Position numbers and translations under genes: made by a program. 64,000 bases of DNA from Dioscorea cayenensis subsp. rotundata (Eukaryota; Streptophyta; Magnoliopsida; Dioscoreales; Dioscoreaceae), in NCBI RefSeq assembly GCF_009730915.1, contig NC_052474.1:21983501-22047500 (forward strand), written 5' to 3'. Under the pieces are notes generated by a model. That model did not search any database. It was not told where the DNA came from and saw only the letters and a program-made list of their open reading frames with translations. Of the stretch, positions 38,544 through 64,000 are shown one piece after another; the first letter of the stretch is position 1; each line of letters opens with the position of its first letter.

Positions 38544-38858
38544 CGATTATTAGAAATACCTTAAAAAAGGAGTTGGGTTCAAACTCAAAGCAAAGATGAC
38601 ATGCACGTAAATCCCACCGTTTTCATCATTAAACCATCCCTACAAACAATGTAACCCACAAAGTCTTTAACACATCCAAACCTCAACATACATCCTTTAA
38701 CTACCTACAAATATATAACCCCTACCATCTCTTCATCCTTGTCAAGCTTGCAAACAGAGAACAGAAAGAGGAGTAATCTATAATAAAATAAGCTCCTCTT
38801 AGTACTCCTTGTACTAGTCTTCACATTGCTGAAAAACAATTGAAGTCGATTATTAAAA
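37656..38858. other. Spacer between the JmjC gene and the AG-peptide gene
   Basis: JmjC 3' untranslated region, then AT-rich sequence with a (TG)n microsatellite at 38494-38538 (about 22 units). A TATATAA box at 38712-38718 lies about 140 bases before the AG-peptide ATG. Confidence 0.6.
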
Positions 38859-39012
38859 ATGGAGATGAAGAAGATCGCTTGTGCCGTCCATCTTGCTTCC
38901 GCCGCCTCAGCCACCACAGCCTTGGGCAGTGGCTCCTTCATGGCCTGTTCCCGTGGTTGGGGCCATCGTCGGAGCTTCAGCTCTCTCTTTCTTTGCTCTA
39001 TTCTTGCAGTAA
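38859..39012 (+). pseudogene. Frameshifted arabinogalactan-peptide gene
   Basis: AG peptides are tiny GPI-anchored cell-wall proteoglycan cores made of a signal peptide, a short Ala/Pro mature part and a GPI tail. The ATG at 38859 gives MEMKKIACAVHLASAASATT, a typical AG-peptide signal. The matching C-terminal part, AVAPSWPVPVVGAIVGASAL then a hydrophobic tail and TAA at 39010, is in the frame shifted by one base (around 38921-38926, a CTTGGG run). In the starting frame the protein continues as an unrelated tail. Either a one-base insertion (or two-base loss) killed the gene, or there is a sequence error. A good TATA box upstream (38712) fits a recently functional gene. Confidence 0.62.
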
Positions 39013-39059
39013 ATCTAGTTTAAGAGAGCAAACTAAGAAATGTTGGAAATGAAAGATAA

Positions 39060-39927
39060 CTGAATTTATATCTAACTTTTGTTTATCTGTTCAATCTGAG
39101 ATAACATTCTTCTCTTTTATAGTTTCCCATCTTTCCCTCTATCGCCTTTTGCATAACTTACCATTCTCACATTACCTATAATTTACAAAACAAACCTTCT
39201 AAGCTTCTCAATATAATGAGTTACCCTCAAATCTTGAGATTTTCCAAAACTTTCTAAAAAAATCCCTCTTTACATCAAGTACTATTAAGTTCGAGGATTT
39301 TCAAACTTTTCATCATATACCAGTTGATTTACAATGATTTGAAACAAGAAAAAACACACAAGTAATAGTACTTGATAAATGAGAAGCACATAAAGCAGTC
39401 AATTTACACTAATTCAAAATTAAAATAAAAAAAAACATATTGGGTTTGTTTACCACCTTGTAGAGATATTAAATAATTAGATGTGATGACCTGCAGCATT
39501 AGGGCAAGACCAAGTAAATACCATGATACAAGTTAAAAGAATTATATAAAACAAATTCATATACATTTTCATACATTTGATCTTTGTTGGATTTATCATA
39601 ATCAAGGGAATAGCTTGGCAAACAATTATACAAGATTTAAGCATTTCATAGAATTTTTCACAAACACTTTAAAATGTTTGATTTACACTTACGATGCTTG
39701 CTGTGATTAACGGAACATTCAGAAATTCCAATCACACAAAAATTGCAAGAAAAATAACTCATATTATTGGTTATATCATTTTGGCGATGCACATAAAATA
39801 CTATGCCTTCTAAGTGAGAAGCCACTTATTTTTATAATATGAAGCAATGCACATAGATATTGTGCACAACACTAAAAGTTTGTTACGTGCATGCCATCAT
39901 AAACAGAAAGGACCTGTGAAGTATATT
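39060..39927. other. Spacer downstream of the acyl-ACP synthetase gene
   Basis: AT-rich. It contains the 3' untranslated region of the minus-strand synthetase gene. No gene or element recognised. Confidence 0.5.
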
Positions 39928-54268
<14,341 letters not shown>

Positions 54269-54900
54269 CTACAACATCAAAACTTATATAGCAATTAACA
54301 ACGAAAACTCAAACACAATGACTTTCAACCAAGCATGAAGAACTGGTACTAAAATCAAGTACAAGCATGAAGATTTACCAATTAGACCAACCACTCTCTT
54401 ATGTTAGATATCAATTACAGTACTGTGCGTGTATATATGCATACACACACACGCACGCACGCACACACATATATATACACACACGTAAATACATAGATAT
54501 ATGCATACTCAATTAGAGACTAACTGTTATAGTAGTCAGCTAGGTTTCATCCAGCAGGCTTCATGCAAATAGAAAAATTAGAGAAATTATCCCGATGTTA
54601 AAACCAAAACAAAAATAAGAACATAATCTATATATATATATATATATATTAGTTATTGTGCTATTATGCACCATAATATAATATGTATTTGAAGTTTTGA
54701 TATAAGGTTAAAGGAGATGTAATTAGATAATATCTCATTATCCCAGAAGAATGCAGGGTAAACCAAGCTGTGTGCACTTGTAATCTACATTTTGATTATT
54801 AAATCAGTCCATTTTTATTTGATAATAACATATCAAATCCAAATGTCAATCTTCGCAATGACCTACAAATGAATGAGCACATCAAGAAAGCAATGCTCAA
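54269..54900. other. Intronic spacer with simple repeats
   Basis: CA/CACGCA microsatellite at about 54444-54483 and a TA run at about 54631-54650. No exon of the synthetase gene and no element recognised. Confidence 0.55.
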
Positions 54901-55726
54901 ATGGGGAACCTGTACCTATAAAGTTTTCCACAGGGGAGATATACACAAGGTTGGTTGACTCAAGACTTGCATTGGCCGACCTTGAAATTTTGGCTCACCT
55001 AAGTCCATTTTTAACTTCTTTATCAAATAATATTTTATAAAACACTTCCAAACACTCATTTAGATGGTTTAATAATATTTCTTTGCAAGGATTTATTCTT
55101 GCCATGAAGTTTTATTCCAAGCAATTAATACTCGTTTAGAGATTCCAACCAATATATTACTGGCCTCATGTGATGACTAATTTTCTAATAGGAAAAATGT
55201 GCTGAGGTAAATTGATGGATCCTTAGTTATGCTTATTCTTGATATGAAACATGATACTTCTATAGAAACATTATCTTATCTGAATAACGCTTACAAGAGT
55301 GGTGTATCACCAATGCAAAAATCATCACATAAATCAACAATATTGTTTCCCAGGATACTAGTTTCAATTATCTAAATTTTTTACTGCCAAAGTTGCGTGG
55401 GATTTTCTAACAAATTTTTACATGCATGATAGTTATGCCAAAGAATATCAATACAAGGACAAATATGCGCGGTCCACTGAGATGACTCTTCTATTCAAGA
55501 TTTTTGTACCAAATTAAGTATATTGGGGGATCCATTAGCACTTATGGCTCTTATTGACTTGCGAGCAAAGAGATAAACAACATTTGACTAAATTGGTGAT
55601 GACATTAATAAAAGATTATGTGTCTGTTAGGAGTTCTCTCTTACATCGCACGCCCTTGCCTACCCTTTATGCAACTATGAGTGAAGTAATTGCAGAAAAT
55701 ACTCATGTTGACTCAATGATTCCCAT
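54900..55726 (+). mobile_element. Left part of an old copia element (gag region)
   Basis: Decayed gag coding on the plus strand. The clearest piece is 55554-55736 (IKDYVSVRSSLLHRTPLPTL, the usual copia gag VRSSLLHRxPxPSL word), followed by SEVIAENT. The reading continues directly after the young copia at 60863 (SQNSPIVVTN), showing one element was split by the other. The left edge is uncertain and no LTR is recognised. Confidence 0.7.
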
Positions 55727-55731
55727 CTACT
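55727..55731. repeat. Young copia target-site duplication, left
   Basis: CTACT, repeated at 60858-60862. Confidence 0.9.
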
Positions 55732-55959
55732 TGTAGAGAATGGCTAATTTGCAGATTTTCAGGGATGTTGGAACAACCCTTGAAACATGGCTGATTTCCA
55801 GGATAGACATGCAGCCTGTCCCTGAAATCCTGGCTGATTTTCAGCTGGAATTGATTTTTTAATAACTGAAAATTTATTCTTTCTAGAGGGTTGAAAGCCT
55901 ATAAGAGTGGGTGTATTTCTTTCATTTGAAGATAGAAAATAAAACTCAGGACTTCCACA
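55732..55959 (+). repeat. 5' LTR of the young copia element
   Basis: 228 bp, starting TGTAGAGAATGG and ending GACTTCCACA (TG...CA). Reading base by base, I find no difference from 60630-60857. It contains TATAAGAGTGGG as promoter-like sequence and AATAAA near the 3' end. Confidence 0.95.
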
Positions 55960-55971
55960 TGGTATTAGAGC
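55960..55971 (+). other. Primer-binding site of the young copia
   Basis: TGGTATTAGAGC directly follows the 5' LTR. It differs at one base from TGGTATCAGAGC, complementary to the 3' end of initiator methionine tRNA. Confidence 0.9.
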
Positions 55972-56189
55972 TTTAAAATTCTCTCTTGGTCTTGATTGCC
56001 ATTTTTTTCTTGGTCTTCATTGCCATCTTTTCAACCTTCATTGTCATCTTTGTTTATCCTACTTTGGCCTTCATTGCCATCTTTTCCTACTTTGGCTCTC
56101 ATTGTTATTCTTTCCAGCCTTTCATATCTAAATATTGTCAATGTCAGAAGTTTCAAGAAACTCAATAATTTCCAACCAGCTCCTTCAAT

Positions 56190-57133
56190 GGAGCCTCACA
56201 ACTCTACGGTGAGCTACACAACCTGAATACTACCTATCGCTGGATGGTAGGAACTATTTACAATGGTCACAATTGGTGAAGACTTTCTTAAAGGGCGTGG
56301 GAAAGATTAGTCACTTGACTTTGGAGATTCCCCAAAAGAAAATGACCCAAAGTTTCGGGGCTTGGGATGAAGAAGACTCCATGATCATGTCTTGGTTATG
56401 GAACTCTATGCAGCCATCAATTAGCAAAAACTTCATGTTCCTTCCAATAGCCCATGATATATAGAATCGGCTCGGGAAGACTTACTCAAAGATGAAAGAT
56501 GCTGACGAGTACTTTATGAAATTAAAACTAAGATCACCAACACCAAGCGGGGGAACAACATCGATGTGAGTACTATAATCTAATGAATGGTATATGGCTG
56601 GAATTAGATCATTATCAAAACCTGACAATGAAATGTAATGATGACACACAAACTCAGTTGAAGCTATTAGAAGAAGAAAGAATTTTTCCGAGTTTTTGGC
56701 GGGATTGAACATTGAATTTGATCAAGTTAGTGTTGCGACTTGGTAAAGAGGAGACACCTAGTCTTGAAGAGGTTTATTCTGCTATCAAGGTTGAAGAAAA
56801 TCGAAGGACTGTTATGTTGGAAACTCAACCTGCTATTGGTTCTGCAATGATTTCAACCAAACCCAATCATAGTCGAGGACATACTCCAAGGCAGACTGAA
56901 GGAAAACTTGAAGTTCATAAATCATCCAACAGGGATGGACTTTGGTGCACCTCTTTCGCAAGAAGGCACGTCACACTAAAGACACATGTTTCAAATTGCA
57001 CGGAAAAGAGCAAGTGTTCAATAAAATCAAACATCAACGAACTCAGGCTCTTTGTGCAGTTCAAGAAGATAGACAGAAATCAACTAATGAAGGACAAGTT
57101 AGCATAGTCGGGGTTCAATCAAGAAGAGATTGA
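56190..57133 (+). pseudogene. Copia gag remains (UBN2/CCHC type)
   Basis: Starts with the capsid-like words YYLSLDGRNYLQWSQLVKTF and continues GVGKISHLTLEIPQ, SFGAWDEEDSMIMSWLWNSM. After a stop near 56464 it resumes in other frames (YFMKLKL, VLRLGKEETPSLEEVYSAIK at 56712) and reaches a degraded zinc knuckle (CTSFARRHVTLKT for the usual C-x2-C-x4-H-x4-C). Several stops and frame changes; no functional Gag. Confidence 0.82.
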
Positions 57134-57279
57134 CAAACTAAAAAGGCTTCCTCGACACCTTACCCTCGGTGTGTGTGTTCGATGGCACAATCGGTGAACA
57201 TCTCTTTTCTAATAATCCTGCTGGGAATGCAGAGTGCCTTCTAATACTTGGGCGGTAGATTCGAGAGGCAGGCGATCAC

Positions 57280-57780
57280 ATGACAAACAACAAAAGTTGC
57301 CTAGATTCTTATGAAGCCACTCTTGGGGCCAAACAAATAAGTGTTGCCGATGGTAAACTTATTAATGTCACAGGCAGAGGAAAAACTACCTTAACTCCTT
57401 CATTATCTCTTGAAAACATCTTATGTGTGCCTAAAATTTCCAAAAACCTCATCTCAATTCATAAAATAACCAAGTCCTTAAACTGTCTTGCTATTTTTGA
57501 CTCTTCTCATTGTGTTTTCCAAGACCAGGGACTCGGGGAAGATGATTGGATATGCTAAGGAGAAGAATGGGCTCTATTATCTTGAAGGAGCTAGTGGTTC
57601 TAAGGAAATGGATACCAAGTTCTCATTAAGCGTTCCATATCTTCTTCAACCCAAGAATCCCCACTTATTTCTCGAGTTTGGCTTGAACATCGCAGGCTAG
57701 GCCCATCCTCCTTTTCCTCTATTAAAAACATTACTTCCTTCATTATTTCATCATGTTAATGTCTCATCTCTTAGGTGTGA
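57280..57780 (+). pseudogene. Copia protease and pre-integrase region, broken
   Basis: The protease-side words SVADGKLINVTGRGKTTLTP, LENILCVPKISKNLISIHKI are clear. The catalytic D-S-G lies near 57258 (WAVDSR, with the Gly lost). The GAG pre-integrase HxxxH/CxxC finger follows, in broken form, at about 57540-57780. At least two frame changes. Confidence 0.75.
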
Positions 57781-57790
57781 TACACGTGAG

Positions 57791-59032
57791 TTGGCCAAGC
57801 ATCACAGGGTTTCTTTTCCAATAAATAAAACACCATATTCTGAACCATTTTCCTTGATTCATACTGATGTTTGGGGCCCTTCTAAAGTTCCTAGCTTTAA
57901 TGGAGCTCGTTGGTTTGTTTCTTTCATCGATGACTGCACCATGGTCACTTGGTTGTATCTCATGAAAAATAAATCTGAAGTGAGTTCTATATTTCCATTG
58001 TTTCACAAAATGATCTTAAATCAGTTTGGAGTCTCTATCAAACGATTAAGAACCGATAATGGCACAGAATATTTTAACCACAATCTTACTTCCTTCTTTG
58101 CCAATATGGGTATCCTTCATGAATCATCTTGTGTTGACACACCCCAACAAAATGTGGTAGCTGAGAGAAAGAACCGTCATCTCTTAGAAGTGACCCGTTC
58201 TTTGCTTTTCCAAATGCAAATTCCAAAATTCTTATGGGGAGAAGCAACTCTTACAGCTACCTATCTTATCAATAGATTGCCATCTCGGGTTCTTGGGGGA
58301 AAAACACCAATTCAGACCTTGGTAAATCTCTTTCCTGCTTATACCTCTGCAAACTATCTTCCTCCTAAAATTTTTGGATGTGTTGCTTTTGTTCACATTC
58401 ACAAACACCTTCGCAGCAAACTTGATCCTAGAGCACTTAAATGTGTATTCATTGGCTATTCAAATTCTCAAAAAGGATACAAGTGCTACCATCCTCCTTC
58501 TCGTAAAATTTATACATCCATGGATGTTACATTTCATGAATCCACTCCGTATTTTCTTTCTCAGCAGACTCATCGACAGGGGGAGAATCTCTTGGCTGAT
58601 GAATCTGCTGAATCTACTGATCTTTCCCGACCTGAAAATGAATCAGCTGAATTTGTTGATTTTTCCTTACCTACTTTTCCAAATTTCATACCAGAATCTG
58701 CCCCAAAAATAAATTCTGACCAGCAAACTACTTCTGTAAAGCAATCAGACCAACATATTTCTAATGATGAACCTGAGATAGAAAAAAGAAAGTCTCCTAT
58801 GCTGGTTTACTCTAGGAGAAATAGGCCCATTCAGACCCCACAGCAGACTCAATCATTAGAACCAGGACCGGTTCTAGAAATGGTAAGCCCTTCTAAACCA
58901 GAAATTGAAAATCATGATGCAAGTGCTATTCCTTCATATTTGCATCTTCCAATTGCTCTAAGGAAAGGCACACGACAGTGTACACAACATCCTATTTCAA
59001 ATTTCATCTCATACCATCATATCTCTCCCTAA
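57791..59032 (+). pseudogene. Copia integrase domain ORF
   Basis: A 413-codon open stretch. The catalytic D-D-E is visible: IHTDVWGP (first Asp), LRTDNGTEY (second Asp), AERKNRHLLE (Glu), with QQNVVAERKN instead of the usual QQNGVAERKN. Downstream are KIFGCVAFVH, DPRALKCVFIGYSNSQKGYK and a Ser/Pro/Glu-rich linker. It ends at a TAA (59030-59032) in the middle of the usual linker to the reverse transcriptase, whose frame continues after it. Confidence 0.88.
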
Positions 59033-59053
59033 CATCAAAGCTTCCTCACCTCC

Positions 59054-60349
59054 TTGAATTCTATTATGATTCCAAGATCTGTAGATGATGCATTGAAAGA
59101 CAAAAATTGGGCACTTGCTATGAAAAAGGAGATGCAAGCTCTTGAAAAGAACAAGACATGGGAAATTGTTACTAAACCAGAAAATGCAACTCCAGTTGGT
59201 TGCAAATGGGTGTTCACTGTCAAATATAGAGCTGATGGAACACTTGAACGTTACAAAGCAAGGTTAGTGGCCAAGGGATACACACAAAAATATGGCATTG
59301 ACTACTTGGAAACTTATGCTCCCGTTGCCAAAATGAATTCTGTTCGAGTTCTTTTATCTTTAGCTGCACATTTTGGTTGGGCTTTACATCAATTTGATGT
59401 GAAAAATGCCTTTTTACATGGGGATTTAGAAGAAGAAGAATTCATGGAGCTACCACCAGGATTTAGTCAAGGATTTGGCATTGACAAGGTCTGCAGATTA
59501 AGGAAGGCATTGTATGGCCTGAAACAGTCTCCAAGGGCTTGGTTTGAAAGGTTTACAAAAGCAATGAAGCAGATGGATTATCACCAAAGCAGAGGTGATC
59601 ATACCTTGTTTTATAAACACTCAAGTGAAGGAAAAGTAATAGCATTGCTTGTTTATGTCGATGACATAATAGTAACAGGAAATGATACTCTTGAGATAGA
59701 TAAATTGAAAGAAAGATTGGCAAGTGAGTTTGAAATAAAAAATCTTGGTAAGCTGAGGTATTTCCTCGGGATTGAGGTAGCTTATTCAAAGGAAGGTATA
59801 TTCTTGTCTCAACGAAAGTATATTCTAGACCTTTTGAATGAAACAAGAACGCTTGGTAGCAGGGCTGCTAATACACCTATAGAACAAAAATACAGATTGG
59901 GAGAGAAACACAGTGAAAGTTCAGCTGATAAAGGGAGATATCAGAGATTAGTGGGCAAGTTAATTTATTTGTCCCATACAAGGCCAGACATAGCCTTTGT
60001 TGTTAGTGTTGTTAGCCAGTTCATGCATAACCCGGGTAAAGAGCATATCGCAAGTCATACGAAAGAATGCACGCACTACTTGAAAGCTACACCGGAAAAG
60101 GTATCCTTTTTCAGAGCAAATAAAGAGTCTGAATCTCGAGGGCTTATACTTGATGCAGATTATCGCGAGTTCTATAAGCGATGCAAGGTCAACTTCTGGT
60201 TATTGCATTTTCCTAGGTGGCAATCTGATAACTTGGAGAAGCGAAAAGCAAGCAGTGGTGGCACGTTCAAGTGCAGAGGCGAATTTAGAGCTATGGCCCT
60301 TGGAATTTCGCGAGTTATTATGGTTGAAAATAATTTTTGGATGACTTAA
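59054..60349 (+). pseudogene. Copia reverse transcriptase ORF
   Basis: Same frame as the integrase ORF, after a single stop. RT words: WVFTVKYRADGTLERYKARLVAKGYTQ (split here as WVFTVK / RYKARLVAKG), FDVKNAFLHGDLEEE, LYGLKQSPRAW, the catalytic YVDDIIVTG (intact), RYFLGIEV and the connection RPDIAFVVSVVSQF. The end (from about 60050) leaves the RNase H frame. Confidence 0.9.
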
Positions 60350-60622
60350 GAATCCAAAGAAATGAGAATATGATACTATTTTTGTGATAACAAATCTGCA
60401 ATTTGCATGGCTCACAACCCACATACTGAGCATGACAAGACTAAGCATGTGGAGATTGATAGACATTTTATCAAAGAGAAGTTAGAAGCTGGTATACTCA
60501 GTACACAATTTGTTCCATCAGAACAACAAGTGGCAGATGTTTTAACTAAAGGGCTTTCTTGTCGAAGATTTGAAGAGTTAACTAACAAGCTGGGAATGAA
60601 AGACATCCATTCACCAGCTTGA
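60060..60622 (+). pseudogene. Copia RNase H region, frameshifted
   Basis: Words typical of the domain are spread over frames: DARSTSGYCIFLGGNLITW and KQAVVARSSAEA (60150-60290), WLKIIF (60330), then HDKTKHVEIDRHFIKEKLEA, PSEQQVADVLTKGLS, ELTNKLGMKDIHSPA (60407-60622). At least three frame changes. Confidence 0.88.
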
Positions 60623-60629
60623 GGGGGAG
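60621..60629 (+). other. Polypurine tract of the young copia
   Basis: GAGGGGGAG directly before the 3' LTR. Confidence 0.9.
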
Positions 60630-60857
60630 TGTAGAGAATGGCTAATTTGCAGATTTTCAGGGATGTTGGAACAACCCTTGAAACATGGCTGATTTCCAGG
60701 ATAGACATGCAGCCTGTCCCTGAAATCCTGGCTGATTTTCAGCTGGAATTGATTTTTTAATAACTGAAAATTTATTCTTTCTAGAGGGTTGAAAGCCTAT
60801 AAGAGTGGGTGTATTTCTTTCATTTGAAGATAGAAAATAAAACTCAGGACTTCCACA
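60630..60857 (+). repeat. 3' LTR of the young copia element
   Basis: 228 bp, TG...CA, same sequence as the 5' LTR. Confidence 0.95.
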
Positions 60858-60862
60858 CTACT
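60858..60862. repeat. Young copia target-site duplication, right
   Basis: CTACT, matching 55727-55731. Confidence 0.9.
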
Positions 60863-63110
60863 AAATCTCAAAATTCTCCTATTGTTGTTACTAACATAGG
60901 CTACATCAACTCACAGCAAAACTTATGTCTAAAAACAATTTAGATAAATGCAGTTGTTACCATGAGAAAGAGCTTTGGAAGAACTCTTGTCCACAACTTA
61001 TAGGGATGATAGTACTCAAGGTTGTGATTGAGCACAAGGACGTGGATACATTCCATATCAGTCTTACTAGTCTTACTGATGATCTATTTTTGGGCAACCA
61101 CAATTACGCAATGGATGTGGCTAAGAATTTTTGGCTAATGTCTTGTCTTATATATTTGCTAATCAACAAGTATCTTCTTCACCTATTGGGGTATCTAAAC
61201 AAGAAGTCCAAACATTTTTGTCAAATCAACTTCAACAATTTTGTTTGTCTAAAGGTTTGCAATCTTCCCACTCTGCACAAACAGCTAGCTCAAGTAATCT
61301 TTCTATCACTTTGTTGATTGATTCTAGAGTTACCAATCATATGGCTCCCTTAGATATACTTTGGTCCACTTGTTCCTCCTCTATTAATAAGCCTAGACTA
61401 ATTTATATAGTTGATGGCTCTATTATGCTCCTTCAAGGGATTGGCAGTCTTAATTTTATCTCATCTCTTGATCATATTTTGAATGTTCCCAAACTCACCG
61501 CTAATTTATTATCTATTAGTTAATCAGCTGATTTAGGGTATCATATGACCTCCCCTACTACTTTTTGTGTTGTGCAGAATCCACAAAAGATCTGAAGTTA
61601 GGACAGTCCGTAGAGTTTCTTACTTGTATGAGTTGAATCTTTTTCACCTCCCACAGTTAGTTGTTGCTTCTAAAACATTTTCATCTTTTTATTTTCGTTT
61701 TTAGTTAAAACTCTCGGTCTACATTGTTTTATGTATGTCATTCTCAATTAGAACATTTTCTAAATCTAGGTCGGAACATTATAAAAAGTAAATTTTCGCG
61801 ATATTTTCAAATTGTCATGGGTGTAAATTATCCAAACTCTATGCTTTACCTTTTTAAAATAATTAAATTATTTCTTCATCCGCTTTTGATTTAGTTTACT
61901 CAGATATTTGGGGATTTGCACCTATGCATGCCAAAGCACATTATTATGTGTCATTTATTGATGATTATAAACATTATATGTGGATTTACTTCATGCATAA
62001 GCAATCTAAATTGTACAGCATCTATGTCACTTTTGTTCCATGGTATGCACCCACCTTAGAAATCCGATTAGATATTTTTGTTTTGATTCTAAAGAAGAAT
62101 ATCTATCTAACCTATTTACTCAGTTTTTGGGCTTTGGAAGAACAATTCATCAAACTTCTTATCCTTACACTCCTGAATAAAATAAAACTGTAAAATGTAA
62201 GCATCATCATATTATGAAAACTGTCAGATCATTGCTACTTTCTACCAATGTTCTATTTGTGTTATGGGGTGAAGTTACCTTAAACGCCATGTATGTTATT
62301 AACCGTATTTCTTCTACACTCACTTTTGGTCTTTCTCCTATTCATACATTGTATGGTTTTCCACCAAATTATTCTTCTTTATATATTTTTGGATGAACTT
62401 TCTTTGTTTTATTATCTATTCATGAACGCACAAAGTTATTTGCTAAATCACATATATTTATGTTTCTAGGTTATGACATTGTTTAAAAAAAAATTTGATG
62501 TTTTGATCCAACTGCTAATTGATTAAATGTTCTCAGCATGTAGTCTTTTTAGAAGCTATTCTTTTGTACTTATCAAGTAATACTTTGTCTTGTTATAAGT
62601 CTCATAGTCTAATTTTAATCAATCTATTCTCTAATGATACAACGCTTGCTACTACTCCTCGTTCATCACTTCCCATTACACGAGTTTATTCTTATCATCT
62701 GAAGATAGCAACACGAGGTACTAAAGATGATGCATTTTCATTTAGCCAAGGCGATTCTATTCGTGTGTGATTTCCATCTCTATTTGTTGATCCTATTCTA
62801 CCTATCTCTCATCCAATTTGTGTTCAACCACCTTATACTCGCCAGCTTCTTGACAAGTATATATCATTAACTCATTTGTCTTCTATTTATTCCTCTGACA
62901 ATTGTTTGTATCATCCATGCATTCTTTTGTTAAACCTTCATCCTTTAGAGAAGCCTTTTTGTCATCCCAATTGGCAAAAAACTATGCAAGAAGAACATCT
63001 GTTGTAGTCAACTTTTGAAGTATATTTTTATGTATTAGACCTAAACTTTTGTCATCTCATCATGCATTCTTCTTAACTTTTGTATGTAATTATTCTCCTT
63101 AGCCTTCTTT
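60863..63110 (+). mobile_element. Right part of the old copia element (gag end to start of RT)
   Basis: Continues the element interrupted at 55726. Visible in order: a degraded zinc knuckle (CSYHEKELWKNSCPQ-like, ~60950-60985); the protease region (LLIDSRVTNHMAP for LLDSGATDHMxP, ~61310; YIVDGS, GIGSLNF, VPKLTANLLSIS, to 61523); integrase words (YYVSFIDDYKHYMWIYF, ~61945; VRSLLLSTNVLFVLWGEVTLNAMYVIN, here in pieces ~62222; LYIFG, FMFLGYD, ~62460); and the beginning of the RT region (CHPNWQKTMQEE, ~62960). Many stops and frame changes, so much older than the insertion inside it. Confidence 0.78.
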
Positions 63111-64000
63111 GTATCTAGGGAGATAGTGCTAGAGTAAATGAGGCCAAGGAAAAGGATTGGAGCTATTTAGCAACTGAGGAAGCAAGAAAAGGCCAGGCCT
63201 AGCAAGGAACATGACCCACCTGTGTAGCAAGGTGGCTGTGGAACATAAAGGCAATCGAATCCAAGCTGGACATAAAAAGGAGAGCTGAAAAGAAGTGAAA
63301 AAGGGGGAAAGAAACCAGAAAAAAGGGGATCTAAAAAGAGGCTTTGAAGGGAAGAAGGAGTTTTCTTTTTGTTCCTAATCTTTTTATTCTTGATGAAAAT
63401 GATGGGATTTAATTTTGTAGTTTGTAATTTTGTTATGGAGGGATATAACTCTTAGTCTAGGATTGGGGTTAGCCCAAGGTTGTAGAGAAATACTTATGCT
63501 TTGAAATACTCTTTTTCTTCTAATGATATCATGCTTTGATTTGGTTCTAAAACTCTTAATACTTGTGGATGTGAAAGCATTTACTTGTTTAATCTTAGAG
63601 ATTCAGGTTTGTTGAAAGGTGGACATTGAGTCTTGGACTCTTTGAGACCTTAGGTTGGATTTCTTGAGGCTTGATAAATTGTTTTGTAATTAAAGGCTAA
63701 TTTAAGCTAACCACCATGAAAATAGGGGTTAGTTTTGATTAACCTTCTTGTTGTACCTTGAAAGAGGGTAGCAAGTATTTCTTTTTTGACAATTGCCTTC
63801 AAAGTAATTCCTTAGATTGAGGAGAGATTCAAAGCATGCATTCCACTACACCTTGAGGTGGAACCCATCCTAAGAATTGATATTTCTGAGATTTCCCTTC
63901 TAGTTAATTCTCTTTTATTTCTATAAAATTTTGCAGATTTCTTTTACTTCAAGTTCATATTTCTCCACTCTCTCACTCATTTTATTTTGCCTAGCTAACC
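63111..64000. other. Right-edge block, probably LTR-element derived
   Basis: 63120-63360 is purine-rich (GGAAAGAAACC, AAAAAGAGG). 63440-63750 shares ordered words with 43990-44400. No gene, no synthetase exon and no clear element ends. Confidence 0.35.

Larger units (their letters stand above)
55732..60857 (+). mobile_element. Young Ty1/copia retrotransposon inserted in an older copia
   Basis: 5126 bp with two identical 228-bp LTRs, a perfect 5-bp target duplication (CTACT), a primer-binding site, a polypurine tract, and internal order gag - protease - integrase - reverse transcriptase - RNase H (the copia order). The coding part is damaged at several places (stops in gag, a stop at 59030-59032 between integrase and RT, frame changes in RNase H), so it cannot encode its own proteins. 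Orientation is opposite to the host synthetase gene. Confidence 0.96.

Noticed and set aside
57791-60349. Treating the two long copia ORFs as one functional polyprotein
   Set aside because: An in-frame stop at 59030-59032 separates them and the RNase H frame is lost after about 60050.

Overview
The window is nuclear DNA of a flowering plant. Its genes are split by spliceosomal introns (43 mapped here by frame-consistent exon joining), the products are plant families (JMJ25/IBM1-type demethylase, TMK receptor kinases, phytocystatin, P-class PPR protein, plastid acyl-ACP synthetase), and the spacers are AT-rich and full of transposons. Several genes have GC-rich 5' ends that turn AT-rich downstream (PPR gene, both TMK genes). 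That gradient is typical of monocots, so a monocot is the tentative host; I cannot name the species.

Layout, left to right. 1-2677 (-): first four exons of DNA topoisomerase 3-beta, running off the left edge. 5412-7343 (+): a nine-exon BNR/Asp-box sialidase-like protein. 8202-8657 (-): a secreted cystatin. 11297-12664 (-): an intronless PPR protein with a decayed tandem repeat behind its 3' end. 13378-13709: a 332-bp fold-back element. 13990-16503: a broken FKBP62/65 (ROF)-type gene, with a heat-shock element just upstream of its ATG. 16777-20191 and 25380-29624 (+): two TMK-like receptor kinases with the same intron position. Between them lies a third, decayed copy (intron plus exon 2) that is split by a 5'-truncated LINE with a 12-bp target-site duplication.

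30756-37655 (+): a 17-exon JmjC histone demethylase in which one 156-nt AT-hook exon and its intron occur as three tandem ~343-bp copies. 38859-39012: a frameshifted arabinogalactan-peptide gene. 39928-54268 (-): fifteen 3' exons of a plastid acyl-ACP synthetase (AAE15/AAE16 type). Its introns hold copia, hAT-like, Tourist-like and possible gypsy/SINE remains, and its first exons are not in the window. 54900-63110: an old copia element split by a young copia element (55732-60857) with two identical 228-bp LTRs and a 5-bp target-site duplication.

The intact genes are ordinary housekeeping, signalling, chromatin and lipid genes with no sign of acting as one pathway. The unusual material is structural: exon amplification in the demethylase, shortened TMK ectodomains with a relic third copy, three GC-AG introns, and nested retrotransposons. 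I saw no CRISPR array, rRNA or convincing tRNA gene, and nothing suggesting a wholly new biological system.
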